NCBI RefSeq assembly: GCF_019550915.1
Contig: NZ_JAHWCI010000009.1
Location: 124,001-188,000 of the forward strand
Source: Mumia sp. zg.B17
GTDB lineage: Bacteria; Actinomycetota; Actinomycetes; Propionibacteriales; Nocardioidaceae
DNA: 64,000 nucleotides
Direction of reading: 5' to 3'
Position numbers and translations under genes: made by a program. Below the pieces are notes generated by a model. It made no database searches, had not been told where the DNA came from, and saw only the letters and a list, made by a program, of their open reading frames with translations. Every line of letters begins with the position of its first letter. Position 1 is the stretch's first letter. Below, piece after piece: positions 1-7,869 of this stretch.

Positions 1-1475
1 TCGGCCTCGACGTGAGTGACACGCCATTGGTGATCTCGCCCCGCACGTGGGTCGTCGGCTACGTGGTGGGTCTGCTGGTGACGCTTGTCGCCGCCTACCT
101 GCCGGCCCGCCGGGCGTCGCGGGTCGCGCCGGTCGCGGCCATGCGTGACGACGTCGCGCTGCCGGAGTCGTCGATGCGTCTGCGGATGCTCGTCGGCGCG
201 GTTCTCGTCGTCATCGGCGCGGGCCTGGTGTGGCTCGGGCTCTCCGGGGTCGACAACGGCGCGTGGTACGTCGGGGGCGGCGTCCTCGCGATCCTCATCG
301 GCGTCTCGCTGATGAGCCCGCTGCTCAGCCATCCCGTCCTCGTTGCGCTCGGCGGCCTGTTCCGCCCGTTCGGTCTCGTGGGACGCATGGCGACCCAGAA
401 CGCGCTGCGCAACCCGCGCCGTACGGCCGCGACGGCCTCGGCGCTCATGATCGGGCTGACTCTCGTGACGACGATGAGCATCCTGGGCTCGTCGGTCAAC
501 AAGTCGGTCGACGTCGGTGTCACCAAGGAGTTCACGAGCGACTTCCTCCTCACCAACCCGGTCGGGGCTCCGTTCTCGACGTCGATCGCGGAGGAGATCC
601 GCGGCATCGACGGTGTCGGAGACGTGGTGGAGGCGCAGTTCGTGCCTGCCTCCGTCGAGGGCTCCTTCGCCGGCCTGACCGCGACCGATCCGGCCGAGCT
701 CTTCTCGATGTTCGAGCTCGACGCCACGGCGGACACGCTGGCCGCCGACGAGGTCGCGGTCCGGGAGGACACCGCAGAGGAGCGAGGCCTCGAGGTGGGG
801 GACACGATCGAGGTCACCACGCAGTCCGGTGACTACCCGATGACGGTGGCCGGCACGTTCCCCGAGTCCAACGTCGTCTCCAACTACGTCACGTCGTTCG
901 GCTTCGTGGACCGCGTCAAGCTCAGCCGCGAGGACTCCTTCGTGGCCGTCACCGCCGCGCCGGGGAGGTCGGGAGCCGACATCGAGGACCCCGTGCGTGA
1001 CGTCGTGGCCGACATCCCGACCGTGGTCGTCCAGACCCAGGACGAGTTCATCGAGTCCCAGCGCGACCAGATCAACACGATCCTCATGCTGATCAACGCG
1101 CTCCTCGGGCTGGCGATCGTGATCGCGGCCCTGGGCATCGTCAACACCCTCGCGCTGAGCGTGATCGAGCGGACGCGCGAGGTCGGGCTCCTCCGGGCGG
1201 TCGGGATGAGCCGACGGCAGCTGCGTCGGATGGTGCGGCTGGAGGCGGTGGCGATCGCGGTCCTGGGTGCGGTGCTCGGCATCGCGATGGGCCTGGTGTT
1301 CGGCGTGGTCCTGCAACGGGCGCTCGAGGACGAGGGGATCACCGAGCTCTCGATCCCGTACACGACCCTGGTCGTCTATGTCCTCATCGCGGCGGTGGTG
1401 GGCGTGCTCGCGGCGGTGTTCCCGGCACTGCGGGCCTCGCGCCTCAACGTGCTGCGGGCCATCGCGACCGAGTAG
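1..1475 (+). CDS. ABC transporter permease, FtsX/MacB type, 3' part
   Basis: The reading frame is open to the left edge of the window, so the start lies outside; about 490 residues are visible. Membrane segments lie near residues 15-35, 60-85 and 90-110. The second FtsX half begins at about 120 with an NPRRTAATASALMIG block, followed by a soluble extracytoplasmic domain (about 170-350). The last three helices carry the REVGLLRAVGMS motif typical of MacB/LolC-type permeases. Such proteins pair with an ATPase, which is presumably upstream and not visible. They couple ATP hydrolysis to export or to work on envelope molecules rather than forming a classic channel. The substrate cannot be told. 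The gene stops 31 bases before a decayed gene on the other strand. Confidence 0.9.
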   Translation, partial: GLDVSDTPLVISPRTWVVGYVVGLLVTLVAAYLPARRASRVAPVAAMRDDVALPESSMRLRMLVGAVLVVIGAGLVWLGLSGVDNGAWYVGGGVLAILIGVSLMSPLLSHPVLVALGGLFRPFGLVGRMATQNALRNPRRTAATASALMIGLTLVTTMSILGSSVNKSVDVGVTKEFTSDFLLTNPVGAPFSTSIAEEIRGIDGVGDVVEAQFVPASVEGSFAGLTATDPAELFSMFELDATADTLAADEVAVREDTAEERGLEVGDTIEVTTQSGDYPMTVAGTFPESNVVSNYVTSFGFVDRVKLSREDSFVAVTAAPGRSGADIEDPVRDVVADIPTVVVQTQDEFIESQRDQINTILMLINALLGLAIVIAALGIVNTLALSVIERTREVGLLRAVGMSRRQLRRMVRLEAVAIAVLGAVLGIAMGLVFGVVLQRALEDEGITELSIPYTTLVVYVLIAAVVGVLAAVFPALRASRLNVLRAIATE

Positions 1476-1506
1476 GCCACGTGCGGCGGGGCTGGGCCGC
1501 GCGTGA

Positions 1507-1946
1507 TCACGTCACGGCGGAGAGCCCCGCCGCCAGGGCGAACCCGATCACCGCGGCCAGCCCGGCCCTGTCCTGCACCTTCGCCCGGGCCTCCGGCACC
1601 ATCGCCCCGACCAGCATCACCAGCAGGGCGCCGGCGGCGAACCCGTCCACCACCCCTTCGAACCGGTCCGCGGTGACGCGCGAGGCGGCATACCCCAGGC
1701 CGCTCGCCGGCGGCACGCATGTCCGTCGCCGAACCCATCGCCTCCGGAAGGTTGGACACGAAGACCGCGACGAGGAGCACCGTGCTGACCTCACCCCGCC
1801 GATCCGCTGGACCCAGCGGTCGGCCACGAAGTACGCGACGGCTCCGAGCGTCAGCCCTGCGGTCAGCGCGACCGCACCTCCGAACTCCAGTGCCTGCGGG
1901 AACAGCTCGTACGAGGTGCTGGCGAAGAGCTCCTGACCATGCTGCC
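1507..1946 (-). pseudogene. Decayed ZIP-family metal transporter
   Basis: Read leftward, three pieces of one ZIP transporter can be joined only by changing frame twice. Piece one (about 1946-1800) holds an STSYELFPQALEFGG helix. Piece two (about 1793-1709, shifted frame) holds VFVSNLPEAMGSATDM, which matches the SNLPEA region of ZIP proteins. Piece three returns to the first frame with GFAAGALLVMLVGAMVPEA and a normal stop. The roughly 70-residue N-terminus usual for bacterial ZIP proteins is missing, and the remains stop where the rpsF promoter begins. Two compensating indels could be sequencing errors, but the missing 5' end argues for a true pseudogene. Confidence 0.65.
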
Positions 1947-1956
1947 GGTCGGCGAT

Positions 1957-1986
1957 TTGGGACCCGCGCGGGTGCCCGGATAGACT
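1957..1986 (+). promoter_or_regulatory. Candidate housekeeping promoter of the rpsF operon
   Basis: TTGGGA (1957-1962) and TAGACT (1981-1986) are separated by 18 bases and resemble -35 and -10 elements of the main sigma factor. Transcription would start near 1993, about 95 bases upstream of rpsF, leaving a structured leader. It is the only convincing promoter before the operon. Confidence 0.5.
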
Positions 1987-1991
1987 GAGAC

Positions 1992-2061
1992 GGTTGCCCG
2001 GCCACCACCCGGTGTGCTCGGGCAGCTCGATGCAACCCTCCTGTCACGGAAAGACCGTGAC
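1992..2061 (+). promoter_or_regulatory. Structured rpsF leader, candidate S6:S18 binding element
   Basis: The leader can form a stem TGCCCG/CGGGCA (1995-2000 with 2019-2024) enclosing CACC-ACCC-GGTG (2003-2014). A competing pairing GGTTGC/GCAACC (1992-1997 with 2032-2037) is also possible. A second hairpin, GTCACGG-AAAGA-CCGTGAC (2043-2061), ends just before the ribosome binding site. In many bacteria the S6:S18 complex binds a CCG-containing hairpin in the rpsF leader and represses the operon. The CCCGG in the first hairpin makes that plausible here; the assignment is inference. Confidence 0.4.
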
Positions 2062-2089
2062 CGTACAGACCGAAGGAGGTGGAGTTGCC

Positions 2090-2377
2090 TTGCGTCACTA
2101 CGAAGTCATGGTGATCCTCGATCCCGACCTCGACGAGCGCACGGTCGCCCCGAGCCTGGACACGTACCTCAACGTGGTGCGTCAGGACGGCGGTACCGTC
2201 GACAACGTCGACATCTGGGGCAAGCGTCGTTTTGCCTACGAGATCAACAAGCGGTCCGAGGGCATCTACGCCGTGGTCGACCTGACCGCGACGCCCGAGA
2301 CCGTCAAGGAGCTCGACCGTCAGCTCACGCTGAACGAGTCCGTCATGCGTACGAAGGTCATCCGGCCCGAGAAGTGA
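2090..2377 (+). CDS. rpsF: 30S ribosomal protein S6
   Basis: S6 is a small-subunit protein that sits with S18 on the platform of the 30S subunit. The 95-residue product has the usual length and the family pattern [18 protein letters not shown] at the N-terminus and [16 protein letters not shown] near the C-terminus. A TTG start at 2090 follows an excellent ribosome binding site (GAAGGAGGT, 2072-2080). The frame stays open further upstream, but that stretch has no S6 similarity and covers the leader. First gene of rpsF-ssb-rpsR-rplI, an order conserved across actinomycetes. Confidence 0.97.
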   Translation: MRHYEVMVILDPDLDERTVAPSLDTYLNVVRQDGGTVDNVDIWGKRRFAYEINKRSEGIYAVVDLTATPETVKELDRQLTLNESVMRTKVIRPEK

Positions 2378-2410
2378 CGGACGCCCGACAGGTCGCCCCA
2401 GCAGGTCCGT

Positions 2411-2429
2411 CCCGGTGGTTTCCACCGGG
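2411..2429 (+). other. Intercistronic hairpin between rpsF and ssb
   Basis: CCCGGTGG-TTT-CCACCGGG is a perfect 8-bp stem with a three-base loop, in the 131-base gap between rpsF and ssb. No T-run follows, so it is more likely an RNA processing or stability element, or a weak attenuator, than a full terminator. Confidence 0.45.
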
Positions 2430-2508
2430 GGCGTGCAGGGGTCGCCTCTGTCGGAGTCTTGATGTTGACTGCTAGCCAGCAGACATCCCGCGAACGTTGG
2501 AGTGAGAC

Positions 2509-3057
2509 ATGGCAGGCGAGACCGTCATCACCGTCGTCGGCAACCTTGTGGACGAGCCCGAGCTGCGGTTCACGCCGTCCGGCGCAGCGGTTGCCAACTT
2601 CCGCATCGCCTCGACGCCGCGCACCTTCGACCGTCAGAGCGGCGAGTGGCGCGACGGCGACACGCTCTTCCTGGGCTGCGCCGTGTGGCGCCAGGCCGCG
2701 GAGAACGTGGCCGAGTCGCTGCAGAAGGGCATGCGTGTGATCGTGCAGGGACGCCTCAAGTCCCGGCAGTACGAGACCCGCGAGGGCGAGAAGCGCACCG
2801 TGTTCGAGATCGACGTCGACGAGGTCGGCCCGAGCCTGCGCAGTGCCACCGCCAAGGTCACCAAGGCCTCTCGCTCCGGTGGAGGTGGAGGCGGCGGCTA
2901 CCAGCAAGGTGGCGGCGGCCAGGGCGGGTTCAGCGGCGGAGGCCAGTCGGCCCCGGCCAACGACCCGTGGTCCTCTCCCGCCCCGCAAGGCGGCAACGCT
3001 GGCAACGATCCGTGGGCGAGCACGCCCTCCGGCTCGAACGACGAACCCCCGTTCTGA
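2509..3057 (+). CDS. ssb: Single-stranded DNA-binding protein
   Basis: SSB coats single-stranded DNA during replication, repair and recombination and recruits partner enzymes. The 182-residue product has an OB fold over residues 1-110 (starting [20 protein letters not shown]), a flexible Gly/Gln-rich linker (about 125-165), and the acidic tip DEPPF that binds SSB partners. The ATG start is preceded by a weak GGAGTGAG. The neighbouring S6 and S18 genes follow the usual actinobacterial arrangement. The glycine-rich linker is somewhat repetitive, as is common in this phylum. Confidence 0.97.
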   Translation: MAGETVITVVGNLVDEPELRFTPSGAAVANFRIASTPRTFDRQSGEWRDGDTLFLGCAVWRQAAENVAESLQKGMRVIVQGRLKSRQYETREGEKRTVFEIDVDEVGPSLRSATAKVTKASRSGGGGGGGYQQGGGGQGGFSGGGQSAPANDPWSSPAPQGGNAGNDPWASTPSGSNDEPPF

Positions 3058-3108
3058 GTCGTCGGATCTGAAGAACACTCAAGGCGGTCTCTCGACCGTC
3101 ACGTCATT

Positions 3109-3129
3109 CCGACCCGTCCTGCGGGTCGG
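3109..3129 (+). other. Intercistronic hairpin between ssb and rpsR
   Basis: CCGACCCG-TCCTG-CGGGTCGG makes a perfect 8-bp stem in the 95-base gap before rpsR. Like the hairpin before ssb it lacks a T-run. It could modulate expression of the S18 and L9 genes relative to ssb. Confidence 0.4.
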
Positions 3130-3152
3130 GCTCACCGGAAGGGAGCACCACA

Positions 3153-3392
3153 ATGGCTGCCAAGCCCCCCATTCGTAAGCCGAAGAAGAAGAGCAACCCG
3201 CTCAAGGCTGCGAAGATCACCTACATCGACTACAAGGACGCCACCCTCCTGCGGAAGTTCATCTCCGACCGCGGCAAGATTCGCGCTCGCCGCGTCACGG
3301 GTGTCTCCGTCCAGGAGCAGCGCAAGATCGCCACGGCGATCAAGAACGCCCGCGAGATGGCGCTGCTGCCTTACACCTCCACCGGTCGCTGA
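3153..3392 (+). CDS. rpsR: 30S ribosomal protein S18, cysteine-free form
   Basis: S18 partners S6 on the 30S platform. The 79-residue product carries the core [20 protein letters not shown] and ends in [10 protein letters not shown]. Zinc-binding S18 proteins have a CxxC near residue 15 and a further Cys in the GNC segment. Here those places read NPLK and GVS, so this is the C-minus, zinc-independent form even though it sits in the main operon. That form is also found in other actinomycete lineages, so it is not by itself a sign of transfer. Start ATG with GGAAGGGAG upstream. Confidence 0.96.
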   Translation: MAAKPPIRKPKKKSNPLKAAKITYIDYKDATLLRKFISDRGKIRARRVTGVSVQEQRKIATAIKNAREMALLPYTSTGR

Positions 3393-3414
3393 TCGTCGGG
3401 GAAGGGACAACACC

Positions 3415-3858
3415 ATGAAGCTCATCCTCACGCACGAGGTCACCGGCCTCGGTGCCCCCGGCGACATCGTCGAGGTCAAGGGCGGCTACGGCCGCAACTA
3501 CCTCCTGCCCCGCAACTTCGCCATCCGTTGGACGAAGGGCGCGGAGAAGCAGGTCGAGTCGATCAAGAAGGCTCGTGACTCGCGTGCGATCCACGACCTG
3601 GACGGCGCGACGGCGCTCAAGCAGAAGCTCGAGTCCAACGCTGTCAGCGTCCCGGCTCGCGCCGGTGCCGAGGGCCGCCTGTTCGGTGCCATCACGGTGT
3701 CGGACGTCGCCACCGCGCTCGAGGGCGCCGGCGCCAACGTCGACAAGCGTCGGATCGAGATCGGCAACCCGATCAAGACGGTCGGCACGTACGACGTGCA
3801 GGTGCGCGTGCACCCCGAGGTCACCGCAAAGGTGACCATCAACGTGGTCGCCGCCTGA
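3415..3858 (+). CDS. rplI: 50S ribosomal protein L9
   Basis: L9 binds 23S rRNA near the L1 stalk and helps keep the reading frame. The 147-residue product has the L9 N-domain signature ([20 protein letters not shown], then [13 protein letters not shown]) joined by a Lys-rich helix to a C-terminal domain with [20 protein letters not shown]. It starts at an ATG 22 bases after rpsR, behind GGGGAAGGG. It is the last gene of the operon and is followed by a strong terminator. Confidence 0.97.
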   Translation: MKLILTHEVTGLGAPGDIVEVKGGYGRNYLLPRNFAIRWTKGAEKQVESIKKARDSRAIHDLDGATALKQKLESNAVSVPARAGAEGRLFGAITVSDVATALEGAGANVDKRRIEIGNPIKTVGTYDVQVRVHPEVTAKVTINVVAA

Positions 3859-3873
3859 CCCGCTGCTCACACA

Positions 3874-3913
3874 GACGAAGGGCCCGTCACCCTCGGGTGG
3901 CGGGTCCTTCGTC
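3874..3913 (+). terminator. Terminator of the rpsF operon
   Basis: A 19-bp inverted repeat (GACGAAGGGCCCGTCACCC at 3874-3892 with its near-perfect complement at 3895-3913, two G-T pairs) begins 15 bases after the rplI stop. There is no T-tract, as is usual for strong actinobacterial terminators. Confidence 0.8.
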
Positions 3914-3998
3914 GTCTGGCGTGACTCGAACGCTGACGGCAGCCCTGGTTACCCCCCATGATGGGGATTGCCCGATTCCACTCCCCCGGAAGGACATC

Positions 3999-4559
3999 AT
4001 GAACAAGACCATCGGCCGACCGTCTCGAGGAGGCGGCGTCCTCGCCGCTCGAGACCAGAACCAGGCGGTCAACACGAGCGTCTTCGCCCAGGCACTCGCG
4101 GCGATGCGGATCGCTTTCGGGCTCACGTTCCTGTGGGCCTTCCTCGACAAGCTGTTCGGCCTCGGATTCTCGACGCCCAGCGAGGGAGCGGTGATCAACG
4201 GCGGGAGCCCGACCGACGGCTACCTCTCCAACGTGCCCGACGGCCCGTTCGAGGACCTCTACCACTCGCTCGCCGGCGTGTGGCTGGTCGACGTCCTGTT
4301 CATGCTGGGACTGCTCGTCGTCGGCATCACGCTGACCCTCGGCATCGCGATCCGGATCGGCGCGCTCGTCGGTGTCCTGCTCTACGTGATGATGTGGACC
4401 GTCGTGCTTCCGCCGGAGAACCACCCGATCCTCGACGAGCACATCCTCGGCGCCCTCGGCGTCGCGGTCGTCGGTCTCGGTCTCGCCGGGGACACGTGGG
4501 GTCTCGGTCGCTGGTGGGGCGCGCAGAAGGCAGTGCGGAAGAACCCCGTCCTCAGGTGA
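3999..4559 (+). CDS. DoxX-like membrane protein
   Basis: The product is 186 residues with four predicted membrane helices: about 35-55 (LAAMRIAFGLTFLWAFLDK), 100-120, 123-145 and 150-170. This layout and the early RIAFGLTFLWAFLDKLFG segment match DoxX/DoxD-type proteins, a broad family of small quinone- or thiol-linked membrane proteins with mostly unknown roles. ATG 3999 is chosen because GGAAGGA lies just before it; an upstream in-frame extension would overlap the rplI terminator. It has its own terminator, so it is probably a single-gene unit. Confidence 0.75.
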   Translation: MNKTIGRPSRGGGVLAARDQNQAVNTSVFAQALAAMRIAFGLTFLWAFLDKLFGLGFSTPSEGAVINGGSPTDGYLSNVPDGPFEDLYHSLAGVWLVDVLFMLGLLVVGITLTLGIAIRIGALVGVLLYVMMWTVVLPPENHPILDEHILGALGVAVVGLGLAGDTWGLGRWWGAQKAVRKNPVLR

Positions 4560-4578
4560 CGTGAACGTGTCATGACAT

Positions 4579-4608
4579 GGGCCACCCGGTCGTCTGACCG
4601 GGTGGCCC
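4579..4608. terminator. Bidirectional terminator
   Basis: GGGCCACCCGGT (4579-4590) and ACCGGGTGGCCC (4597-4608) form a perfect 12-bp stem with a six-base loop, between two convergent genes that end at 4559 and 4617. It can serve both. Confidence 0.8.
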
Positions 4609-4616
4609 TGTCGCGT

Positions 4617-5705
4617 TCAGGAGTCCGGGTCGGTGCGCGCCGCGAGGTCGGTGACCACGGCCCGGAGATCCCCGGTGCTGCCGACGCGGCGTTGGTGGTC
4701 GGCGCCGTTGCCGTCGCGCAGGATCCGGTCGATCCCTGCACAGACCAGGTCGGTGTCATCCGTGGCCGCCAGCGCGTCGGCGACGTGCTCGACGAGACCT
4801 CCCAGCACCTCTGCAGCGGGGCGCTGCTGTCGCGAGCGAGGATCGAGCAGGGTGTCGGACAATCCATACCGTGCCGCCTGCCAGCGAGCACCGCGCAGGA
4901 GCTCGACGCGCCAGGGGTCGAGCGGCTTCCCGTCGGCCCAGGCACGCGCCTCGGTCTCGACCAGCGCGCGGCACAGCCCGGCGAGCAGCACACCGTCGCG
5001 GACGTCGGTGCACACGTCGGTGACGCGGAGCTCGACCGTCGGGTACGAGCGGGCGCGACGAACGTCGAAGTAGACCATGCCCTCGTCCAGAGCGGCGCCC
5101 GAGGTGATGAGCTCCTCCACGGCGACGTCGTACGTCGCGGCGTCGCCGAACGGCTCGACCGGTCCTGCCGTCGGCCACTCCGTCCACCGGCGCGATCGCC
5201 AGCTGGCGTGAGCGGTGTCGCGGCCGTCGTCGTACGGCGAGTTGGCGCTGAGCGCGAGCAGCACCGGCAGCCACGGGCGTACGCGGTCGATGACGCCGAC
5301 AGCCTCCTCGTCGTCGTGGATGTCGACGTGCACGTGCATCCCGCAGACGGCGGCGCTCTCGCCGATCGCCCCGAACTCGTCGAGCATCCGCTCGTACCGT
5401 GCCTTCGGGGTGACCTCGGACTCGCCGCTCGGCAACGGGGACGTGCCGGAGGCGATGGCCGCGGCTCCCGCGGCTCGTGCGGCCGCAACCGTCTGACGGC
5501 GTACGTCGTGAAGGTCGGTCGCCAGGTCGGTGAGCCGCGCGTGCGGTGAGGTCATGGTCTCGAGCTGTTCGAGGAACAGCTCGTGCTCCAGATCCGCGTC
5601 ACCGTCGTGGCGCCGTAGCGCGCGTTGAGAGACCGTCTTCGTGAGGCCCGTGGCCGGGTCGACGAGGAGCAGCTCTTCCTCGATTCCCATCTTTCGCATC
5701 GCCAA
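4617..5705 (-). CDS. Glutamate-cysteine ligase-like enzyme (GCS2/YbdK family)
   Basis: GCS2 enzymes join a carboxylate, typically the side chain of glutamate, to an amine using ATP. The 362-residue length is right for the YbdK branch. Seen: MGIEEELLLVDPATG at the N-terminus, with the Glu cluster that binds metal and ATP; CGMHVHVDI near residue 125; and ARSYPTVELRVTDVC near 240, all diagnostic of the family. The first of three close Met codons is taken as start. The product may make gamma-glutamylcysteine or a related compound. Actinomycetes use such enzymes in ergothioneine or other thiol routes, but no companion genes are next to it. Confidence 0.85.
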   Translation of the reverse strand: MAMRKMGIEEELLLVDPATGLTKTVSQRALRRHDGDADLEHELFLEQLETMTSPHARLTDLATDLHDVRRQTVAAARAAGAAAIASGTSPLPSGESEVTPKARYERMLDEFGAIGESAAVCGMHVHVDIHDDEEAVGVIDRVRPWLPVLLALSANSPYDDGRDTAHASWRSRRWTEWPTAGPVEPFGDAATYDVAVEELITSGAALDEGMVYFDVRRARSYPTVELRVTDVCTDVRDGVLLAGLCRALVETEARAWADGKPLDPWRVELLRGARWQAARYGLSDTLLDPRSRQQRPAAEVLGGLVEHVADALAATDDTDLVCAGIDRILRDGNGADHQRRVGSTGDLRAVVTDLAARTDPDS

Positions 5706-5736
5706 AGTGTCGCGGCTCGGGGCCGCGTGCGCAGAC

Positions 5737-6417
5737 TCAGCGGAGCAAGGGAGCGATCGGTGAGGAGTCGATCATCGCGTGCAGCACCGCGACGTCCTCG
5801 TACACCTCGACCGCGCCGGCGCCACGCAGCTCGCCCGGGCCACTCCCTCCGCTGCGGACGGCGAGGAACGGGACTCCGACCCGTTGCGCGGCGATGCCGT
5901 CCCACACGGCGTCGCCGACCATGACGGCGCGGCCGGCCTCCACGCCGACGGCGGCGAGCGCGACCTGGACGATGTCGGGCTCTGGCTTGGCCTCCGCGAC
6001 GTCGTCGGCGTTGGTGACCGCGTCCACCAGGTCGTCGCAGTCCAGTGCCTCACGCAGTCGCTCGAGCTCGTGGGGTGGGGCGGACGCCGCGAGGACGATC
6101 AGGGCGCCGCGGTCGCGGATCTCCCGCAGCAGCGGTCGCACCCCGTCGAATCGACGCAGCTCGCCGGCCAGCTCGGCGTACTGGGAGGCGTGAAGATCCT
6201 TCGCCGCCGCCCGGGCCGCGTCGTCCGCGTCACCGGCGAGGTCGTCGAGGAGGCGGCTGTTGTCCATGCCGATCGCGCGGTGGATCCGCCAGGTGTCGAC
6301 GGTGATCCCTGCCTGGCGGAACGCCGTCGTCCAGGCCCGCACGTGAAGGTAGTTCGAGTCCATGAGGGTCCCGTCGATGTCGAAGAGGACCGCGGTGCGT
6401 GCTCCGTCAGTGGTCAT
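5737..6417 (-). CDS. HAD-superfamily hydrolase, phosphoglycolate phosphatase-like
   Basis: The 226-residue protein has HAD motif I (LFDIDGTLMDSN, residues 10-21) with the nucleophile Asp and the acid/base Asp two residues on, motif II around VLAASAPP, and motif IV in AVMVGDAVWDGIAAQ. The helical cap inserted after motif I puts it in the beta-PGM/Gph subclass. It should dephosphorylate a small sugar phosphate or phosphoglycolate in the cytoplasm; the substrate cannot be read from sequence. It lies 31 bases before the GCS2 gene on the same strand and may share its transcript. Confidence 0.85.
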   Translation of the reverse strand: MTTDGARTAVLFDIDGTLMDSNYLHVRAWTTAFRQAGITVDTWRIHRAIGMDNSRLLDDLAGDADDAARAAAKDLHASQYAELAGELRRFDGVRPLLREIRDRGALIVLAASAPPHELERLREALDCDDLVDAVTNADDVAEAKPEPDIVQVALAAVGVEAGRAVMVGDAVWDGIAAQRVGVPFLAVRSGGSGPGELRGAGAVEVYEDVAVLHAMIDSSPIAPLLR

Positions 6418-6545
6418 GGTTCAAGAATCGAGCGGGACTAGGCTTTGCGCACACGATGACCGATGACTCGGCGCCATCGGGCCGGTCTCCCGATTGACAG
6501 CATGGACGTCGGCCGGTTCGCTGGGCCTACGAGAGAGGTGGAGCG

Positions 6546-7550
6546 ATGCGCGCGATGTGGAAGGGCACGATCTCGTTCGGCCTGGTCACGATCCCGGTCA
6601 AGATGTACGGCGCGACGTCCACGCACGACATCTCCTTCCGTCAGGTCCGACGGAGCGACGGGTCGCGCGTGAAGTACAAGCGTGTCGCCGAGGCGGACGG
6701 CGAGGTCGTCGACTACGGCGAGATCGCCAAGGGCTACGAGCTCCCCGACGGACGGATGGTCGTCCTGACCGACGACGACATGGAGGAGCTGCCGCTGCCC
6801 ACCAAGAAGGTGGTCGACGTCCTCGAGTTCGTCCCGCTGGAGCAGATCGACCCGATCTTCCACAACAAGAGCTATTACCTCGAGCCCGACACGAACGCCG
6901 GTCTCAAGCCGTACCTCCTGCTCCGTGAGGCGCTCGAGGCCTCCGACATGGTCGCGGTCGTGAAGGTGACGATCGGCACACGCGAGCAGCTGGCGACCAT
7001 CAGGGTGCGCGAGGACGTCCTCACGCTGAGCACGTTGATGTGGGCCGACGAGATCCGCAAGCCCGAGTTCTCCTTCCTCGGAGAGGACGTGCAGCTGCGA
7101 CCCCAGGAGATCAAGATGGCGCAGTCGTTGGTGGCCAGCATGGAGGCCGACTTCGACCCCGAGCAGTACCACGACGAGTACGAGGTCGCCCTCGACGAGC
7201 TGGTCGCGGCGAAGCTCGAGGGCAACGAGGTCGTGCAGCCGGCCGTCGGCGAGGGCGCGGAGCAGCCTGACAACGTCGTGGACCTGATGTCCGCTCTCCA
7301 GGCGTCGATCGACCGGGCGAAGAAGGGCGAGGGTGAGGCCGTCGCCGGGGTGGACGCCGACGAGAAGGACGAGGCCGACGGGGCCGACGAGAAGCCCGCC
7401 AAGAAGGCCGCGGCGAAGAAGGGCTCTACCAAGAAGGCCCCGGCGAAGAAGACGACCGAGAAGAAGACGGCGGCCAAGAAGACGACCGCCAAGAAGACCC
7501 CGGCGAAGAAGCCCGCAGCCAAGAAGACGGCCGCCAAGAAGGCTTCCTGA
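6546..7550 (+). CDS. ku: Non-homologous end-joining protein Ku
   Basis: Ku binds DNA double-strand ends as a ring-shaped dimer and recruits ligase D. Residues 1-250 match bacterial Ku (start MRAMWKGTISFGLVTIPVK, then FHNKSYYLEPD and TLMWADEIRKP). The last 65 residues are a long lysine/alanine tail of repeated AKK(T/A) units. Such tails are known in several actinomycete Ku proteins and increase DNA binding. Family length without the tail is about 270. ATG 6546 follows GAGAGAGGTGGAG. No ligD lies in the window, so the partner must be elsewhere. Confidence 0.95.
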   Translation: MRAMWKGTISFGLVTIPVKMYGATSTHDISFRQVRRSDGSRVKYKRVAEADGEVVDYGEIAKGYELPDGRMVVLTDDDMEELPLPTKKVVDVLEFVPLEQIDPIFHNKSYYLEPDTNAGLKPYLLLREALEASDMVAVVKVTIGTREQLATIRVREDVLTLSTLMWADEIRKPEFSFLGEDVQLRPQEIKMAQSLVASMEADFDPEQYHDEYEVALDELVAAKLEGNEVVQPAVGEGAEQPDNVVDLMSALQASIDRAKKGEGEAVAGVDADEKDEADGADEKPAKKAAAKKGSTKKAPAKKTTEKKTAAKKTTAKKTPAKKPAAKKTAAKKAS

Positions 7551-7658
7551 CGCGCTCAGGATGACACGCCGGGGCCGGCCGCTCGTTGATCGTGTCAGTG
7601 CCGAGAGGGACACTCGAAGCGTGGGGGATACCCCGTCCCGTACGAGAGGTGAGCACGC

Positions 7659-7856
7659 ATGATGTCCGAGATGGTCGCGATCTGCACCGACTGCGCTGCC
7701 GAGTTCGGCGTGGCGGACGGGTGGCTCGACCGGTGCGCAGAGTGCTGCGCTGTGCGCGACGACCACCTTTCCGGTCTCCACACGGCGTACGCGAAGGGCT
7801 GCACCGACTGCGATCGTGCCGACGACGCGCCTCGCGCGGGAGTGCACGCCGCCTGA
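7659..7856 (+). CDS. Small Cys-rich protein, probable zinc-ribbon type
   Basis: The product is 65 residues with three CxxC pairs: CTDC near residue 9, CAECC near 27 and CTDC near 48. The pattern suggests bound zinc or a redox role. The ATG has AGAGGTGAG directly upstream and the codons have the GC-rich third positions of real genes, which is why such a short frame is accepted. I do not recognise a named family. It lies 108 bases after ku and 13 bases before the convergent MATE gene. Confidence 0.6.
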   Translation: MMSEMVAICTDCAAEFGVADGWLDRCAECCAVRDDHLSGLHTAYAKGCTDCDRADDAPRAGVHAA

Positions 7857-7869
7857 CCGCCGAGTGCGC

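Noticed and set aside
6494-6499. TTGACA before ku as a -35 element
   Set aside because: No convincing -10 sequence lies 16-19 bases downstream.
7380-7550. Tandem AAGAAG-type repeat in ku as a CRISPR or minisatellite
   Set aside because: It is in frame and encodes the Lys/Ala tail known in actinomycete Ku.
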